Source: Solobacterium sp. UBA1789
Lineage (GTDB): Bacteria > Bacillota_I > Bacilli_A > Erysipelotrichales > Erysipelotrichaceae
DNA: 9,924 nt
NCBI GenBank assembly: GCA_002314515.1
Contig: DCGB01000128.1
Span: 1 to 9,924 of the forward strand
Direction of reading: 5' to 3'
In this document: piece by piece, positions 1 through 5,992 of the stretch
Layout of the letters: the number at the start of each line of letters is the position of its first letter
Numbering within the stretch: the first letter of the stretch is position 1
Position numbers and translations under genes: made by a program
Notes under the pieces: model-generated
The model's input: only the letters and a program-made list of their open reading frames with translations
Databases searched by the model: none
Told to the model about the DNA's origin: nothing

Positions 1-1590
1 ACCCATTGCAATACCAATATCACTTCTAGCTATTACTGGGGCATCATTGATTCCATCACCGACAAACATTAACTTATTGTCATAATTCTTTATCAGATCT
101 TCAACGATGTTGACCTTATCTTCTGGCAGCAATTCGGCATAAAGTTTATCAATATTTATTTCTTTGGCAACCTGTTCAGCTATCTTTTTACTATCGCCAG
201 TCAACATGGCAGTATAAATATTATTGTCTTTTAAATCATTGATGGTTTGGGCTGAAGTTGGCTTGATGACATCAGTAATGACAATATGTCCCATATATTC
301 TTTTTCTTCAGCAACATGGACAATGGTTCCCGGGGAACGACATGGAATGTAGTCAATATTCTGTTCTTCAAAGAATTTTTCATTGCCTAAGATAACTTCC
401 TTATTATCAATCATGGCAATAATACCCTTACCTGGATATTCTTTGATAGATTGAATCAGGTTCTTATCAATGGTTTTGCCATGGGCTCTGATAATAGATT
501 TGGCAATAGGGTGGTTGGAAAACAGTTCCGCATGAGCCGCAATCTTGAGAACATATTTCTCACTGATTGGCACATGATGCAAGCCGGTTACTACAAAGAC
601 ACCCTTGGTCATGGTACCGGTTTTATCGAAAGCAACGCATCTGGTTTTTGCCAGATTTTCAACATAGTTGGATCCCTTAATCAGAATACCTTTTCTGGAA
701 GCTCCACCAATGGCACCAAAGAAAGATAAAGGTATAGAAATAACCAAAGCACAAGGGCAGGAGATAACCAGGAAAGTAAAGGCCCGATAGAGCCAGGATG
801 TAAAGTTAGATGGATTACCACAGATGATATTAATCAGTGGTGGCAGTAGGCAGATGACTAGTGCTGAATAGACAACAATAGGTGTATAGTAGTGGGCAAA
901 TTTGGAAATGAAATTTTCACTCTTGGATTTGGCACTGGCAGCATTTTCAACTAAATCTAATATTCTGGAAACAGTTGAATCTTCATAAAGACGGGTTGTT
1001 TCAATTGTCAAAGGTGCTGACATATTGATGCAGCCGGAAATGACTTCATCACCCTCATAGACTTCTTTTGGTTTGGTTTCACCAGTCAAAGCTGAAGTAT
1101 TTAACATACTTTGGCCATTCAGGACTTTGCCATCAACAGGAATCTTGTCACCAACTTTGACGATGATTTTATCACCAATCTTCAGTTCTGATGGATCAGT
1201 TTTAATGAGTTCGTTATTTGAATCATAGATCCAGGCATAGTCGGGTCTGATGTCCATTAATTTTGTAATATTCTGTCTTGAGCGTCTGACGGCAACTGAC
1301 TGGAATAATTCACCAATCTGATAGAACATCATAACCATGATACCTTCGGAATATTCTCCCAACCCAATAGCACCAATGGTGGCAATGGCCATCAGGAAGT
1401 TTTCATCAAAGACTTCTCTGTTGATCAGACCTTTGAAGGCTTTTCTTAAAATATCGTAGCCAATGATGCCATAGGCTAAAAGGTAGATAATGATTCCCAG
1501 TATTCCTGTGGGTTCAAGCGCAACATATAAAACAGTAAATATAGCAGATATGCCAATACGCAATAGTATCTTTTTTTGTCTTTTATTCAT
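1..1590 (-). CDS. Heavy-metal P1B-type ATPase, Zn/Cd/Pb exporter type (3' end beyond window)
   Basis: Membrane pump that uses ATP to export soft divalent metals. The frame is open for 530 codons from the ATG at 1590 to the window edge, so it is partial only because of the cut. Visible motifs in order: hydrophobic segments near residues 8-46 and 63-97; the actuator TGE at 169-171; the membrane metal site CPC at 278-280; the phosphorylation motif DKTGT at 322-326 (D322 is phosphorylated); the HP dipeptide at 360-361; and GDGIND at 511-516. The last visible residues are GIAMG. CPC together with a partner carrying DCANC fits the Zn/Cd/Pb group (P1B-2) better than Co-type SPC pumps. The diagnostic last helices are outside the window, and copper is not strictly excluded. 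There is no N-terminal HMA domain; the preceding gene encodes one separately. The start overlaps that gene's stop by one base (TAATG), suggesting coupled translation. Confidence 0.93.
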   Translation of the reverse strand, partial: MNKRQKKILLRIGISAIFTVLYVALEPTGILGIIIYLLAYGIIGYDILRKAFKGLINREVFDENFLMAIATIGAIGLGEYSEGIMVMMFYQIGELFQSVAVRRSRQNITKLMDIRPDYAWIYDSNNELIKTDPSELKIGDKIIVKVGDKIPVDGKVLNGQSMLNTSALTGETKPKEVYEGDEVISGCINMSAPLTIETTRLYEDSTVSRILDLVENAASAKSKSENFISKFAHYYTPIVVYSALVICLLPPLINIICGNPSNFTSWLYRAFTFLVISCPCALVISIPLSFFGAIGGASRKGILIKGSNYVENLAKTRCVAFDKTGTMTKGVFVVTGLHHVPISEKYVLKIAAHAELFSNHPIAKSIIRAHGKTIDKNLIQSIKEYPGKGIIAMIDNKEVILGNEKFFEEQNIDYIPCRSPGTIVHVAEEKEYMGHIVITDVIKPTSAQTINDLKDNNIYTAMLTGDSKKIAEQVAKEINIDKLYAELLPEDKVNIVEDLIKNYDNKLMFVGDGINDAPVIARSDIGIAMG

Positions 1591-1808
1591 TAGAAAAAGA
1601 TCTCACAATCATCTTCGACGATCTTACAGTTTTTTAATACTTCTTTCATGACTGTCATTTCATCAACATTTTCTTCAAATTCAACAGTCATTTTTAGGCC
1701 CATGAAATTGACAACAGCTTCTTTAACGCCTTTAGTTTTATTGGCTGCTTCTTCCATTTTGCGGGCACAGTTTGCACAATCAACATCAATCTTATAAGTT
1801 TTTTTCAT
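1590..1808 (-). CDS. Stand-alone heavy-metal-associated (HMA) domain protein
   Basis: A 72-residue cytosolic metal-binding protein with the ferredoxin-like HMA fold. The metal-binding loop is DCANC, with C11 and C14 as the CxxC pair. DCANCA is the form typical of the N-terminal domain of CadA/ZntA-type Zn/Cd ATPases. Two more cysteines, C61 and C68, sit near the C-terminus; the second is in an acidic DDCE context and could add ligands. It lies directly upstream of the ATPase, which lacks its own HMA domain, so it probably serves as the detached N-terminal domain or as a metallochaperone (inference). The ATG is preceded by a strong GAGGAG site at 1817-1822, and the gene is first in the operon behind a predicted metal-regulated promoter. 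A CopZ-like copper chaperone is the alternative, but the partner pump and the DCANC sequence favour Zn/Cd. Confidence 0.93.
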   Translation of the reverse strand: MKKTYKIDVDCANCARKMEEAANKTKGVKEAVVNFMGLKMTVEFEENVDEMTVMKEVLKNCKIVEDDCEIFF

Positions 1809-1816
1809 ATTCTAAT

Positions 1817-1822
1817 CTCCTC
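1817..1822 (-). promoter_or_regulatory. Ribosome binding site of the HMA gene
   Basis: GAGGAG on the minus strand, 8 nt before the ATG at 1808. It is the only strong site upstream of the two-gene metal operon; no comparable site precedes the ATPase ATG. Confidence 0.75.
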
Positions 1823-1842
1823 ATATGAATGAATATTCATAT
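1823..1842 (-). promoter_or_regulatory. ArsR/SmtB-type operator palindrome
   Basis: A perfect inverted repeat: ATATGAAT, a 4-nt spacer GAAT, then ATTCATAT. It closely resembles the ATATGAA...TTCATAT operators bound by zinc/cadmium-sensing ArsR/SmtB repressors such as CzrA and SmtB (family knowledge). It covers the predicted transcription start of the HMA-ATPase operon (about 1840), where a bound repressor would block initiation until metal releases it. No ArsR-family gene lies in the window, so the regulator would be encoded elsewhere. Confidence 0.7.
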
Positions 1843-1846
1843 TTAT

Positions 1847-1875
1847 ATAATAGATGAATGTCATCATTCTGTCAA
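1847..1875 (-). promoter_or_regulatory. Sigma-A-type promoter of the metal-efflux operon
   Basis: On the minus strand a perfect -35 TTGACA (1875-1870) is followed by a 17-nt spacer and a -10 TATTAT (1852-1847). Spacing is ideal and ten or more of the twelve key positions match consensus. The start point would fall near 1840, inside the operator palindrome, with the HMA start codon about 32 nt further on. This looks like a strong promoter held down by a repressor. Confidence 0.75.
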
Positions 1876-1886
1876 TGAGTTATAAT
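1858..1886 (+). promoter_or_regulatory. Promoter of the phosphatase-aminopeptidase operon
   Basis: On the plus strand a consensus -10 TATAAT (1881-1886) lies 17 nt after a partial -35 ATGTCA (1858-1863, four of six matches). The start point would be near 1893, giving a leader of about 11 nt that begins at the ribosome binding site. The elements interlock with the opposite-strand promoter: each -35 lies in the other's spacer. A second plus-strand TATAAT at 1846-1851 has no good -35 and is less likely. Confidence 0.5.
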
Positions 1887-1892
1887 ATTACT

Positions 1893-1898
1893 GAGGTG
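1893..1898 (+). promoter_or_regulatory. Ribosome binding site setting the phosphatase start
   Basis: GAGGTG lies 5 nt before the ATG at 1904. The in-frame GTG at 1898 overlaps this site and so would have no usable ribosome binding site, which is why the ATG is chosen. Confidence 0.65.
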
Positions 1899-1903
1899 TG
1901 TCT

Positions 1904-2338
1904 ATGAAAAAAATTGTATTCATCTGTGCCGGCAACATCTGTCGCAGTGCCATGGCCGAATTCATGTTTAAAGACATTATTAAAAAAAGAGGACTGGAAA
2001 ATAAATATTCCTGCGAATCCAGAGCCGTCCGTTTCAACAATTATGGCAAAGATATGTATTATCTTTCCAAAGAATGTCTGGATAGACATCAGGTGCCTTA
2101 TACTTTGCATAATTCCAGGATGGTAAAACCTGAAGAATATAATGATGTTGATATCTATTTCATCATGGCTGAAGATAATAGAGATTATTTTAATAGAATT
2201 ATTGAAGATAAGGAAAATAAGGTCAGGATGTTGCTGAATGAGGTAATTGTTGATCCTTGGCCAGATGGTGATTTTGAAAAAGTATATGAACAGATAAATA
2301 GAGGAATTAATGAATTTCTGGAGGTAGATAATGCTTAA
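1904..2338 (+). CDS. Low-molecular-weight protein-tyrosine phosphatase family protein
   Basis: Cytosolic cysteine phosphatase of 144 residues, normal for the family. The P-loop CAGNICRS spans residues 8-15, with C8 as nucleophile and R14 binding phosphate. The general-acid loop is DPWPDGDFE, with D117 as proton donor. The residue four after the catalytic Cys is Ile12. In the arginine phosphatase YwlE this position is Thr, which determines phosphoarginine specificity, so a phosphotyrosine or similar substrate is more likely (inference). The usual Pro after CRS is Ala16, and the usual SAGT segment is replaced by ESRAV, so it is a divergent member. It is first in a plus-strand operon: its stop lies 8 nt inside the following aminopeptidase gene, whose GGAGGT site (2320-2325) sits in this reading frame. 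Substrate unknown. Confidence 0.9.
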   Translation: MKKIVFICAGNICRSAMAEFMFKDIIKKRGLENKYSCESRAVRFNNYGKDMYYLSKECLDRHQVPYTLHNSRMVKPEEYNDVDIYFIMAEDNRDYFNRIIEDKENKVRMLLNEVIVDPWPDGDFEKVYEQINRGINEFLEVDNA

Positions 2339-3611
2339 TAAGGTTTTAAATTTTATTGAAAAGAGTCCAACAGCTTTTAATGCTGTTGATACTATTTCGG
2401 ATTATCTTGAAGAAAATGACTATCTGGAATTAAATGAAGGTCAGGAATTTAAGCTTAAAAAAGGTGGCAAGTATTATGTCTGTCGTAATGGCAGTTCGAT
2501 TATTGCCTTTAATGTTGGCAAGAAACTTAATGATGTTTCCTTGCATCTGACTTCATCACATACTGATTGTCCATGCCTAAAGCTTAAACCTCAGGCTATG
2601 ATTAAAAAGGGTGATAGTGTTCAATTGAATGTTGAAATCTATGGTGGCATTTTAATGAGCCCCTGGTTTGATCGTCCTTTAGCCTTAGCAGGAAGAGTTA
2701 TTGTCAAGGATGATGATAAATTAAAGATAGAATTATTTGATTCAAAGGAGGCTTTTGCCCTGATTCCTTCAGTTGCCCCACATATGAATAGAGCAGCAAA
2801 TGATGGTATTAAGTATAATCCGCAGGTTGATTTGCTGCCTCTTGTTTCTTTAAATAAGAATTTTTCTCTGGAAGATTATCTGGCTAAGAAATTAGATATT
2901 TCCAAAGATAGTATTATGAGTTTTGATTTATATCTTTATCCTTTGATGTCAGCTTTAAAGTGGGGTGAGGATGGCGAATTTATTTCTTCTTATCATCTTG
3001 ATGATCTGGAGTGTTCAATAACAACTTTATTGGGTTTTGTGAATACTTTTAATGATGATAATATCAATATCTATGCTTCTTTTGATAATGAAGAAGTTGG
3101 TTCTTTAACCCGCCAGGGTGCAGATAGTGATTTCCTACAGCTTGTTATTAAGAGAATCTGTCAGTCTTTAAAACTTGATTATCATTCATTATTATATAAG
3201 TCAATGAATCTTTCCTGTGATAATGCCCATGCCTTGCATCCAAATCATCCGGAGCTGGCTGATCCTTTGAATAAGCCGGAACTTAATAAGGGTCTGGTTA
3301 TCAAATATAATGCCAATCAGTCTTATACTTCTGATGCATTGGGTTTTGCCTTATTTAAGGATCTGTTGGATAAGAAGGGTTTATTGTATCAGGTTTTTAC
3401 TAATCGCTCGGATATTCGCGGTGGTTCAACTTTGGGTAATATTTCCAATTCCCATGTTTCAATCCTGTCTTTGGATATTGGTTTAGCTCAATTGGCTATG
3501 CATTCGCCATATGAAACAGCTGGTTCTAAGGATGTAGAGACAATGATAAATGCTGTAAAGTGTTTCTATGAAGCTCATTTGAGCATTGATGATAATAAAT
3601 ATTCATTATGA
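2331..3611 (+). CDS. M18 family zinc aminopeptidase
   Basis: Cytosolic dinuclear-zinc aminopeptidase of the aspartyl aminopeptidase/ApeB (M18) family, which removes N-terminal, often acidic, residues from peptides. At 426 residues it is full length. Motifs in order: SSHTDCP with zinc ligand H77 and D79; HLDDLE near 222-227, with the bridging Asp; FDNEEVGS at 251-258, with catalytic and ligand Glu 254/255; SCDNAHALHPNHPE at 295-308; the substrate-pocket segment RSDIRGGSTLG at 359-369; and HSPYE with zinc ligand H391. All expected active-site positions are present. The start has a GGAGGT site 5 nt upstream and overlaps the phosphatase gene by 8 nt. The TGA stop overlaps the next ATG as ATGA. 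Likely role: peptide turnover and amino-acid recycling. Confidence 0.96.
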   Translation: MLNKVLNFIEKSPTAFNAVDTISDYLEENDYLELNEGQEFKLKKGGKYYVCRNGSSIIAFNVGKKLNDVSLHLTSSHTDCPCLKLKPQAMIKKGDSVQLNVEIYGGILMSPWFDRPLALAGRVIVKDDDKLKIELFDSKEAFALIPSVAPHMNRAANDGIKYNPQVDLLPLVSLNKNFSLEDYLAKKLDISKDSIMSFDLYLYPLMSALKWGEDGEFISSYHLDDLECSITTLLGFVNTFNDDNINIYASFDNEEVGSLTRQGADSDFLQLVIKRICQSLKLDYHSLLYKSMNLSCDNAHALHPNHPELADPLNKPELNKGLVIKYNANQSYTSDALGFALFKDLLDKKGLLYQVFTNRSDIRGGSTLGNISNSHVSILSLDIGLAQLAMHSPYETAGSKDVETMINAVKCFYEAHLSIDDNKYSL

Positions 3612-3853
3612 AAGAATTAAAGATTTTTGCCCTGAGGACCTGTCCATATTGTCAAAGGGCTTTTGGCTATTTAAATAAATATGGTTTGCCAGAGGATGTC
3701 AATGTCCGCATCATCTATGAGGATGAGGAAAAAGACCTGGCTGATTCTTATGATTATTATTATGTTCCTTCTTTTTATCTGAATGAAGAGAAGATACACG
3801 AGGGAGCGATGGATGAAAAAGATTTTCTCGAAGTTGTTAAAAAGTGCCAATGA
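3608..3853 (+). CDS. Glutaredoxin-like thiol oxidoreductase
   Basis: An 81-residue single-domain protein with the thioredoxin/glutaredoxin fold. The redox motif is CPYC at 12-15, the classic dithiol glutaredoxin active site, after a short first strand (LKIFAL). The conserved cis-proline loop is YVPSF, with P54, and a final helix follows. C80, next to the C-terminus, is an extra cysteine. It probably reduces disulfides or mixed disulfides in the cytosol. The electron donor cannot be told; many Firmicutes lack glutathione, so a thioredoxin-reductase or bacillithiol-type donor is possible. Translation starts on an ATGA overlap with the aminopeptidase stop and has no clear ribosome binding site of its own, so coupling is likely. 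Its 3' end overlaps the next gene by 41 nt in another frame. Confidence 0.88.
   Translation: MKELKIFALRTCPYCQRAFGYLNKYGLPEDVNVRIIYEDEEKDLADSYDYYYVPSFYLNEEKIHEGAMDEKDFLEVVKKCQ
3801..3806 (+). promoter_or_regulatory. Ribosome binding site setting the acetyltransferase start
   Basis: AGGGAG, 6 nt before the ATG at 3813. It lies inside the glutaredoxin-like gene and selects the internal ATG over the upstream in-frame ATG at 3783, which has no such site. Confidence 0.65.
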
Positions 3854-4307
3854 TGATTATCGCTATGGTCCAATCGTTGATTTGAAAGAGCGTTATCGTC
3901 TTTCAGAATTGATGGCCTATGATGGTATTCCGACCGTTTTTTATAGTATTTATTTACATGGTTCAGATATCAAAGTTGGTGAATGTGATTTACGTTTAAA
4001 GATTGATGAGCGTATGTATTACTATGGCCATATTGGTTATCATATCGATACAGCTTATCGGGGTAATCATTATGCCTATCGGGCCTGTCAATTATTGTTT
4101 GAAATTGCCTATAATGAATTTAATATTGATGAATTGATTATCACCTGTAATCCTGATAATATTCCTTCTTATAAGACTTTAAAGGCCTTAGGTGGTCTGG
4201 AAAAGGAAATAATTGCGATTCCTGAGAACCATGAACTGTATTGGCAGGGTGATAGGGAAAAATGTGTTTTTGTCTATGATTTGAGGAAGATGTATGGAGA
4301 AGCTTAG
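3813..4307 (+). CDS. GNAT family N-acetyltransferase
   Basis: A 164-residue cytosolic acetyl-CoA-dependent acetyltransferase. Core features: a beta strand YYGHIGYHI (70-78) leading into the acetyl-CoA pyrophosphate loop YRGNHYAYRA (82-91), a divergent form of the Q/RxxGxG/A motif; then helix CQLLFEIAY, and strand LIITCNPDN with the conserved Asn and SYKTLKALGG (119-128), typical of motif B. The substrate (small molecule or protein N-terminus) cannot be inferred. The start at 3813 is preferred because of AGGGAG at 3801-3806; an ATG at 3783 would add ten basic residues and lengthen the overlap with the glutaredoxin gene to 71 nt. The stop lies 14 nt inside the following small gene, within the same operon. 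Confidence 0.87.
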   Translation: MKKIFSKLLKSANDDYRYGPIVDLKERYRLSELMAYDGIPTVFYSIYLHGSDIKVGECDLRLKIDERMYYYGHIGYHIDTAYRGNHYAYRACQLLFEIAYNEFNIDELIITCNPDNIPSYKTLKALGGLEKEIIAIPENHELYWQGDREKCVFVYDLRKMYGEA

Positions 4308-4548
4308 AAGTCTGGCTGAGGCCCTTGATTATTTAAAAAACGGCCAGCTTCTGGTAAATGGTCGCAAGGAACAATTTTATTATAAAAACGAACGTATTTA
4401 TATCCGCAATCAGGGTTCATCCTATAGTCTGAATATTGATGAATTCATTCAACTGTTTAAAGATACAGTTTTCTATATCTATCAGGATAATGATATAAGC
4501 ATTGATGATCAGAAAGATGAAGCCTATTATCGCTATTATCACAAGTAG
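4294..4548 (+). CDS. Conserved-looking 84-aa protein of unknown function
   Basis: No family recognised. It is soluble, with no signal peptide, no membrane segment and no cysteines. An N-terminal helix (LRSLAEALDYLKNG) leads to short strands (QFYYKNERIYIRN), a helix around IDEFIQLFK, and an acidic stretch DNDISIDDQKDEA ending in an aromatic tail, YYRYYHK. The strand-rich middle followed by an acidic-aromatic end suggests a small folded domain. The gene is real in all likelihood: GAGGAAG precedes the ATG, it overlaps the acetyltransferase by 14 nt, and its codon use matches its neighbours. It is last in the five-gene operon. Its TAG stop directly abuts the stop codon of the convergent rhomboid gene. 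Confidence 0.75.
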   Translation: MEKLRSLAEALDYLKNGQLLVNGRKEQFYYKNERIYIRNQGSSYSLNIDEFIQLFKDTVFYIYQDNDISIDDQKDEAYYRYYHK

Positions 4549-5106
4549 TTATTGACGATAAATCAGTCCCATAACAGCTCCGGAAATACCACCGATGATA
4601 TGGGTAATCTGAGAAATGTTGTCAAGGGAAAAGAGGCCACTATAGATTTCACTGCCCAGCCAGAAGATGGCTACCAGTATCAGTGTAATTGGAATGCCTT
4701 CCTTGCCACCGGTAACACTGGCCAGTAATATAAAGGCAAAGACAACACCACTGGCTCCTAATAAAATAGTATTAGGAAAAAAGATATTGTGGAAAATACC
4801 GGTTACCAAGGCGGTGACAAAGATGACATTGATTAATTTCTGATGATATTTTTCTTCAAGTATTGGTCCTAATAGGAGAATATAGAGAATATTGCTGATA
4901 AAATGATTAAAGTCAACATGTCCAAAGACATGGCAAATAAGGCGGACATAGGTAAGTATATTAAGTAGAGAAGAATTATAGGTAGAAAAAAAGAGATCAG
5001 TTGTTAAACCATTGCTGATATAGGCTAAAATAAGAGCCAAAGAACAGATGCCAACAAAAGCTAAAGTAATGGGGGCATTAATATATATTCTGAATTGTTT
5101 TCTCAT
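4549..5106 (-). CDS. Rhomboid family intramembrane serine protease
   Basis: Polytopic membrane protease of about 185 residues, the minimal six-helix rhomboid core. It cleaves transmembrane segments of other proteins within the membrane. The catalytic dyad is visible: S119 in GASG (117-120) and H169 in the last helix (QITHIIGG). The family signature in helix 2, GHVDFNHFISN, supplies H63, H68 and N72. Hydrophobic segments lie near 13-31, 70-82, 91-105, 113-131, 138-150 and 167-183. Substrates are unknown. The ATG at 5106 is chosen because the protein then begins at the normal rhomboid N-terminus; the longer frame to 5181 would run antisense through the start of the patatin gene. No ribosome binding site is seen; an extended -10-like element lies exactly 6 nt upstream, so the mRNA may be leaderless. 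Confidence 0.92.
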   Translation of the reverse strand: MRKQFRIYINAPITLAFVGICSLALILAYISNGLTTDLFFSTYNSSLLNILTYVRLICHVFGHVDFNHFISNILYILLLGPILEEKYHQKLINVIFVTALVTGIFHNIFFPNTILLGASGVVFAFILLASVTGGKEGIPITLILVAIFWLGSEIYSGLFSLDNISQITHIIGGISGAVMGLIYRQ

Positions 5107-5112
5107 AGAATT

Positions 5113-5121
5113 ATTATTACA
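5113..5121 (-). promoter_or_regulatory. Possible extended -10 promoter of the rhomboid gene
   Basis: Minus strand TGT plus AATAAT (5121-5113), one mismatch from the extended -10 consensus TGnTATAAT, followed by 6 nt and then the ATG at 5106. No recognisable -35 was found. The geometry is identical to the better match before the methyltransferase gene. The region is AT-rich, so chance is possible. Confidence 0.35.
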
Positions 5122-5140
5122 TAGGGAGATGAAAATAGAT

Positions 5141-5992
5141 ATGAAAAAGAAAGTATCACTGGTCCTGGAAGGCGGTGGCATGCGGGGTGCCTATACCGCT
5201 GGTTGTCTATCCTGGCTGATTGACGAGGGTATTGATTTTTCTAATGCATATGGTATTTCAACAGGTGCTGTTCATCTGTGTTCTTATTTATTAAAAGATA
5301 AGACCTATCTTCATAATCTCTCCGTCAGAGAAATTGTTTCCAGGGAAGTAATTGGCCTGCGTTCTATATTACGTGAGGGTCAGATTGTTGGCTATGATTA
5401 TCTTTTTAAGCAGATTATGGAAGATAAATATAATTATGATGTTAAGAATATTGTTTCTGATATCAATGGATATATTGGATTATATGATCTGAATATTTCC
5501 AAAACCGAATATCATCATGTAAAAGATATTGACAATGATATGTTGAAGGCAGCCTGTTCTTTACCGATTATTGGCAGAATCGTTAAAAAGGGTGAGAAAC
5601 TTTTACTTGATGGCGGTATTCTGGAGATGATTCCGATTGAACAGGCTATCAGAGATGAAAATGATGTCCATCTGGTTATTACTACTAAGCCCCTTGGTTA
5701 TGTGCGTAAACCATCTAATGCCTTTGTTGTCTGGCTGATGTCCAGATATTATCGTAAACATCCACAGATTGCCAAAGATTATCAGAAAAGACCACTAAAT
5801 TATCGAAAAGAGATTGATATCATTAAAACATTGGAAAAGGAGGGTAAGGCCTTCTATCGCTATCCGACAAAGACAATCAATGTTTCAAGATTAAGAGGTA
5901 AGCCTGAGGATCTTGAGGAATTGTATCAATTGGGTTATCAGGATATGGAAAACAGCAGAGAAGCTATTTATAAATTATTGGTAAGTGAATGA
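5141..5992 (+). CDS. Patatin-like phospholipase (YjjU-like)
   Basis: A 283-residue serine acylhydrolase of the patatin superfamily, closest in pattern to bacterial YjjU-type proteins. It is expected to cleave acyl esters of membrane lipids from the cytosolic side. The oxyanion-hole loop EGGGMRGAYTAG (10-21) is followed by the nucleophile elbow GISTG with S40 (38-42). The second member of the Ser-Asp dyad is D157 in the DGG motif (157-159). No signal peptide or membrane span is seen. The C-terminal ~100 residues are basic and helical, a layout common in YjjU-like proteins. The ATG at 5141 is chosen because the protein then starts directly at the conserved strand; AGGGAG at 5123-5128 is a somewhat distant 12 nt upstream, and an ATG at 5129 would touch that site. 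Its TGA overlaps the next gene's ATG (ATGA). Confidence 0.92.
   Translation: MKKKVSLVLEGGGMRGAYTAGCLSWLIDEGIDFSNAYGISTGAVHLCSYLLKDKTYLHNLSVREIVSREVIGLRSILREGQIVGYDYLFKQIMEDKYNYDVKNIVSDINGYIGLYDLNISKTEYHHVKDIDNDMLKAACSLPIIGRIVKKGEKLLLDGGILEMIPIEQAIRDENDVHLVITTKPLGYVRKPSNAFVVWLMSRYYRKHPQIAKDYQKRPLNYRKEIDIIKTLEKEGKAFYRYPTKTINVSRLRGKPEDLEELYQLGYQDMENSREAIYKLLVSE

Noticed and set aside
451..729. A 92-codon plus-strand open frame.
   Set aside because: It lies antisense to the well-supported metal ATPase, covers its conserved DKTGT and HP regions, and its translation resembles no protein family.
1898..1903. GTG at 1898 as the phosphatase start.
   Set aside because: It overlaps the GAGGTG ribosome binding site used by the ATG at 1904 and adds two residues before the conserved N-terminus.
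4480..4530. A shared SIDD tract in three proteins of the window (aminopeptidase tail, 84-aa protein, lipoprotein) as a common signal.
   Set aside because: It occurs at different structural positions and is only four to five common residues in an Asp/Ile-rich proteome, so chance is sufficient.
5048..5140. N-terminal extension of the patatin protein from an ATG at 5048, and of the rhomboid from an ATG at 5181.
   Set aside because: Each extension would run antisense through the other gene's start, lacks a ribosome binding site, and adds residues before the conserved first strand or helix.
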